A stretch of DNA of 64,000 bases from Apus apus (lineage: Eukaryota; Chordata; Aves; Apodiformes; Apodidae), in assembly GCF_020740795.1 (NCBI RefSeq), contig NC_067285.1:22092241-22156240 (forward strand), in the 5' to 3' direction. The notes beneath the pieces were generated by a model. The model was given only the letters and a program-made list of their open reading frames with translations. It made no database searches and was not told the DNA's origin. How positions within the stretch are numbered: the stretch's first letter is position 1; each line of letters starts with the position of its first letter. Below, in pieces: positions 62,601 through 64,000 of this stretch. The translations under genes were made by a program, and so were the position numbers.

Positions 62601-64000
62601 TTTCCTTCCCATAATCCAGCTAGAGATGCATCATTGTCATTCTTGGCAGGTATTTGTCTAGCCTCCTCTAAAGGTCTTTGATAATAGTAAGATGTCATTT
62701 TTAGACAGTGCAGTCTTCCTACATAATCTGTATTGGTGTTCTGCTTCATTCCCACTAATTAGTTACCACTCCCCACGCTATATCTAGGTTTTAATCTGTT
62801 CTGAATACAGTTCTGTTCTATCAAGTACCATATTCTCCACTGACACAGAGTACAGATTATTCCCTTCCCATTGGTTCTGTTTTTATGTTCTCAAGACTGT
62901 CCGTTTCTGCTCATCTGTAGACTGGGGGATATAGGAGGTACATCTTGTCTGCAGCTCACATAATCTCAACTTCTTCCCAGTTTCACTGTTTTTCTCTGGC
63001 TGCGCTCCAGTTGTTTTAGGTACTTCTGAAGTGTGCTTCCAAAAAAGGGATGTAATCTTCTAGCTTTGGCCTTGCTGTATGTAGTATGGAATTCTTATGT
63101 TATCAAACTAAAACACATTAAACACAAAGCTGACAGAGTGCAGTGTTCTGAGAACTAATGCAGGAATCATAAATATTTTGCCAAATTCTATTTTTTATGT
63201 CACTTAGGAGATGCTGATTGGTATGCCTTACAACTAAAAGTTAGTTTGTTGTTAACATTCAAATTAACTAAGAAACACGACTTATAAAAAAACCCGTTTA
63301 CATTTACAGCATCTATTACTTAATATGTTTAGAATTTAGTTTAAGTTCAAGAGTAACTATACTACTATTTAGCCCCTATTCAAACACGATTGAGTTAGTT
63401 GAGGTTTTTTTTTTCCCCTCCTCCTGAATGAATGAATTCAGGAAAAGACAGTAGGTACTTCAAACAATTCAGATCGTTGACTCTTAAAAGTCATCTGGAT
63501 ACACTACATAGAACAACAACAAAATGTTGCATGTTTAATTCCTAGAAGTCTTTCTTGGTAACTCAAATTTCTAAGGTGGCTTCAGAGAATTGAGAAATGC
63601 TGTTTTGGAATGGCTACTAGCTTGTGTTGTTGGGAGTGAATCATTCTTTGCCTCCTGATAAACAGGAGACCATGAGTTGAAGGCAGTTCGCCTTTTTCAA
63701 ATTGGAGTGATCAAAGCTGTATATACATTATTTATGAAGAACAGGTTTTTCCACTTGGGAAGTTTTACGGATGAGCCTTCCTGTTAGGAGAAATCACGGT
63801 ACAAAATTTGGCATTTGTGTTTTGCTGCAGAAGTTTCCCTTTTCATCTAATCTGCTGTAAAAGCATGAAGTGGCAGAGGACTTGCAGGGTGAAACAGAAT
63901 TAATGCCCATAAGTCAGCTACACAGTGGAGAAAGAACAATGAAGAATGGAGTTAGGTTATAGAGCATATAGGAATGGAATGACAAAAAAGGCAATGGTTC
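17597..64000 (+). CDS. ADK: ADK, adenosine kinase (first exons; gene continues past the window)
   Basis: Long isoform: join(17597..17652, 33309..33383, 51327..51380, beyond 64000). Short isoform: join(26396..26409, 33309..33383, 51327..51380, beyond 64000). ADK phosphorylates adenosine to AMP with ATP and sets adenosine levels; it belongs to the PfkB sugar-kinase family. The shared exons encode [20 protein letters not shown] and then [17 protein letters not shown], the N-terminus of vertebrate ADK including the conserved GNPLLDI strand that lines the adenosine site. The next exon, expected to start with an FDELVKKF-like sequence, was not found up to 64000. Catalytic residues (the DTNGAGD-type motif) are downstream. 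Introns of about 15.7, 6.9 and 17.9 kb fit ADK's reputation as a very large gene for its small product. Confidence 0.95.
17759..17788 (+). repeat. Tandem 12-bp repeat, about 2.4 copies
   Basis: The unit ggcaggcacacc repeats immediately downstream of the ADK first exon within the CpG island. It is short, and no function is evident. Confidence 0.6.
26019..26030 (+). promoter_or_regulatory. YY1-like motif upstream of the ADK short isoform
   Basis: The sequence aaagatggcggc matches the YY1 core and lies about 370 bp before the short-isoform ATG. The first CpG island carries the same motif, so the two ADK promoters may share this regulator. That is inference from motif only. Confidence 0.55.
26194..26238 (+). 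promoter_or_regulatory. ADK: CCAAT box and clustered GC boxes of the ADK short-isoform promoter
   Basis: CCAAT at 26194-26198 (in cagccaatggcgg, a good NF-Y context) is followed by overlapping GGGGCGGGG-type Sp1 sites at about 26211-26238. They lie 160-200 bp upstream of the ATG at 26396, a normal distance for a TATA-less start. Confidence 0.65.
26396..26409 (+). CDS. ADK: ADK exon 1, short (cytoplasmic-type) isoform
   Basis: Four codons plus AG: MPTL, then AG|gtaaca. It parallels the mammalian short isoform's tiny first exon (MTSV plus AG). The phase is the same as the long-isoform exon, so both join exon 2 in frame, giving Ser at the junction. The ATG context gaaccATGc has A at -3. No basic patch is encoded, in line with a mainly cytoplasmic enzyme. 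Confidence 0.85.
28250..28389 (+). repeat. Inverted repeat, left arm (140 bp)
   Basis: The arm starts tcttagtataag and ends gtggcagaaa. Its reverse complement is found at 29332-29471 with one mismatch in 140 (cgtctt against catctt). The spacer is 942 bp. There is no similarity just outside or just inside the arms, and no immediate target-site duplication. Confidence 0.95.
28434..28452. repeat. Poly(T) run
   Basis: Nineteen T in a row, with another T run at 28407-28415 and an A run just after it. All lie in the spacer of the inverted repeat. Confidence 0.9.
29196..29270. repeat. AT/TG-rich microsatellite
   Basis: An impure run of ta, tg and ca dinucleotides with palindromic pieces, within the spacer of the inverted repeat near its right arm. 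Confidence 0.85.
29332..29471 (-). repeat. Inverted repeat, right arm (140 bp)
   Basis: The reverse complement of 28250-28389 with a single mismatch. It begins tttctgccac on the plus strand and ends atactaaga. Confidence 0.95.
32630..33027 (-). mobile_element. CR1 LINE fragment, 3' end
   Basis: The plus strand begins catagaatcatagaa, the typical reverse complement of the CR1 3' tail. It runs through the end of the reverse-transcriptase gene, where minus-strand frame 32692-32955 encodes [14 protein letters not shown] and LPREVVE. It stops in the motif near cctgtattcatacgagagg. It is 5'-truncated, as is usual for CR1, and inserted antisense in the ADK intron about 280 bp before exon 2. Confidence 0.9.
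33309..33383 (+). CDS. ADK: ADK exon 2 (common to both isoforms)
   Basis: The exon has 75 bp: one base completing a Ser codon, 24 codons and AA. It encodes [20 protein letters not shown], then DFLD. The GNPLLDI strand is conserved in ADK and forms part of the substrate site. The acceptor is ttctcttacag (ag at 33307-33308) and the donor AA|gtaagt at 33384-33385. It is the first exon shared by the two start exons. Confidence 0.96.
40060..40772 (+). mobile_element. Solo LTR of an endogenous retrovirus (ERVL-like)
   Basis: A 713-bp element starting TGTCCGGG and ending CTGTGGCA, so it has TG...CA ends, flanked by the 5-bp direct repeat CAGTT (40055-40059 and 40773-40777). An ATTAAA polyadenylation signal at 40641-40646 and downstream T-rich sequence put it in plus orientation. 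A 5-bp target duplication suits class III (ERVL) elements. No internal retroviral genes are present, so recombination between LTRs left a single copy. Confidence 0.8.
42255..42396 (+). mobile_element. CR1 LINE internal fragment
   Basis: The plus strand encodes [20 protein letters not shown] and MTMSQQCA, then a stop. This matches the same part of the reverse-transcriptase region as the CR1 at 57399-58955. Both ends are truncated and no 3' tail follows, so this is a sense-oriented internal remnant. Confidence 0.8.
44936..44959. repeat. Short TG/TA microsatellite
   Basis: A run gtgtgtatatatatacatatatat in ADK intron 2. Confidence 0.8.
51327..51380 (+). CDS. ADK: ADK exon 3
   Basis: The exon has 54 bp: one base completing Lys, 17 codons [17 protein letters not shown], and CT. 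The acceptor is tttctttaag (ag at 51325-51326) and the donor CT|gtaagt at 51381-51382. It is too short to stand out as an open frame and was found by its protein sequence. The CT end predicts a Leu codon completed by the next exon. Confidence 0.96.
55579..55592. repeat. (TG)n run
   Basis: Seven TG units followed by cacgtg in ADK intron 3. Confidence 0.8.
57399..58955 (-). mobile_element. CR1 LINE, 5'-truncated, with most of the reverse transcriptase
   Basis: The plus strand begins aatcatagaatcatagggg, the reverse complement of a CR1 3' tail, followed by a short 3' untranslated part and the C-terminal half of ORF2. The element ends near 58955 where homology to CR1 stops. It is about 1.56 kb, antisense to ADK. 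CR1 normally lacks target duplications and I see none. Confidence 0.95.
57474..58950 (-). pseudogene. CR1 ORF2 reverse-transcriptase remnant
   Basis: Most of the frame is open from about 58727 to 57474. Within the 440-codon open frame ending at 57474 the RT motifs are visible: motif [10 protein letters not shown] at residues 86-94 (catalytic Asp88), motif [11 protein letters not shown] at 144-153, and FADD at 174-177 (Asp176 and Asp177). The thumb-like C-terminal region follows. The upstream part (58950-58750) with [14 protein letters not shown] is in another frame. A TAG at 58747-58749 replaces the expected Tyr codon, and one extra base near 58727 shifts the frame. The first part of ORF2, including the endonuclease, is missing, so the copy is dead. 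Confidence 0.93.
62560..63085 (-). mobile_element. Old, highly diverged CR1 LINE fragment
   Basis: The plus strand follows the reverse-complement CR1 3' order: catagagctttagaaagagatc, gatcatttagtttccttcc, tatttgtctagcctcctctaaa, and much later ctctggctgcgctccag and a tail ending near ttggccttgctgta. The order matches CR1, but there are many substitutions and gaps. It is much older than the copy at 57399. Confidence 0.6.

Larger units (their letters stand above)
51381..64000 (+). other. ADK: ADK intron 3 (partial)
   Basis: More than 12.6 kb. I looked for the next ADK exon and did not see it. The interval holds the large CR1 (57399-58955), an old CR1 relic (about 62560-63085), a (TG)n run (55579-55592), a C8 run at 54983-54990 and T runs near 54818, 55612 and 61608. 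An exon-like open stretch at 53375-53463 is discussed under findings. Confidence 0.8.

Noticed and set aside
51381..64000. Search for ADK exon 4 (FDELVKKF-like start)
   Set aside because: No matching sequence was seen in the remaining bases, so the exon is taken to lie beyond the window.
1..64000. CRISPR arrays, operons, rRNA genes or prokaryotic mobile elements
   Set aside because: None are present; the sequence is a vertebrate nuclear locus with spliced genes and LINE/LTR repeats.

Overview
The window is vertebrate nuclear DNA, most likely from a bird. Evidence for this is CR1 LINE copies of several ages (one with a long reverse-transcriptase frame), a retroviral solo LTR of the ERVL-like type common in birds, compact spliced genes with GT-AG introns, and two CpG islands. 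There are no prokaryotic features. Two genes occupy the whole window head to head: AP3M1 (mu subunit of the AP-3 adaptor) on the minus strand at the left and ADK (adenosine kinase) on the plus strand at the right. The same divergent pair is adjacent on human chromosome 10q22, so this is conserved synteny.

Layout. Bases 1-8481 hold seven coding exons of AP3M1, read right to left (8478 down to 233). They encode residues 1-385 and the first base of codon 386; the last exon, about 33 codons if the product is 418 aa as in other vertebrates, lies beyond base 1. An intron of about 8.6 kb (8482-17130) separates the start-codon exon from a probable untranslated first exon ending at 17131. That exon lies in a CpG island (about 16430-18180), which also holds the long-isoform first exon of ADK (17597-17652). 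The two genes therefore share a bidirectional promoter of less than 470 bp, with a YY1-like motif. A second CpG island (about 25440-27000) contains the ADK short-isoform first exon (26396-26409). Both ADK first exons end in the same phase (AG) and splice to common exon 2 (33309-33383) and exon 3 (51327-51380). The rest of ADK lies right of base 64000.

The remainder is intron. It contains CR1 fragments (32630-33027, 42255-42396, 57399-58955 and an old one at about 62560-63085, plus a short tail-like piece near 2887), a 713-bp solo LTR with a 5-bp target duplication (40060-40772), simple repeats, and an inverted repeat with two 140-bp arms that differ at one base (28250-28389 and 29332-29471).

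The two genes do not act in one pathway: AP3M1 sorts membrane cargo to lysosome-related organelles and ADK clears adenosine. They share regulation through the divergent promoter. ADK's two promoters choose between an N-terminus with a basic, nuclear-localisation-like patch and a minimal N-terminus. I found no convincing unknown gene system. The most unusual structures are the near-identical inverted repeat and the alternative ADK first exons.
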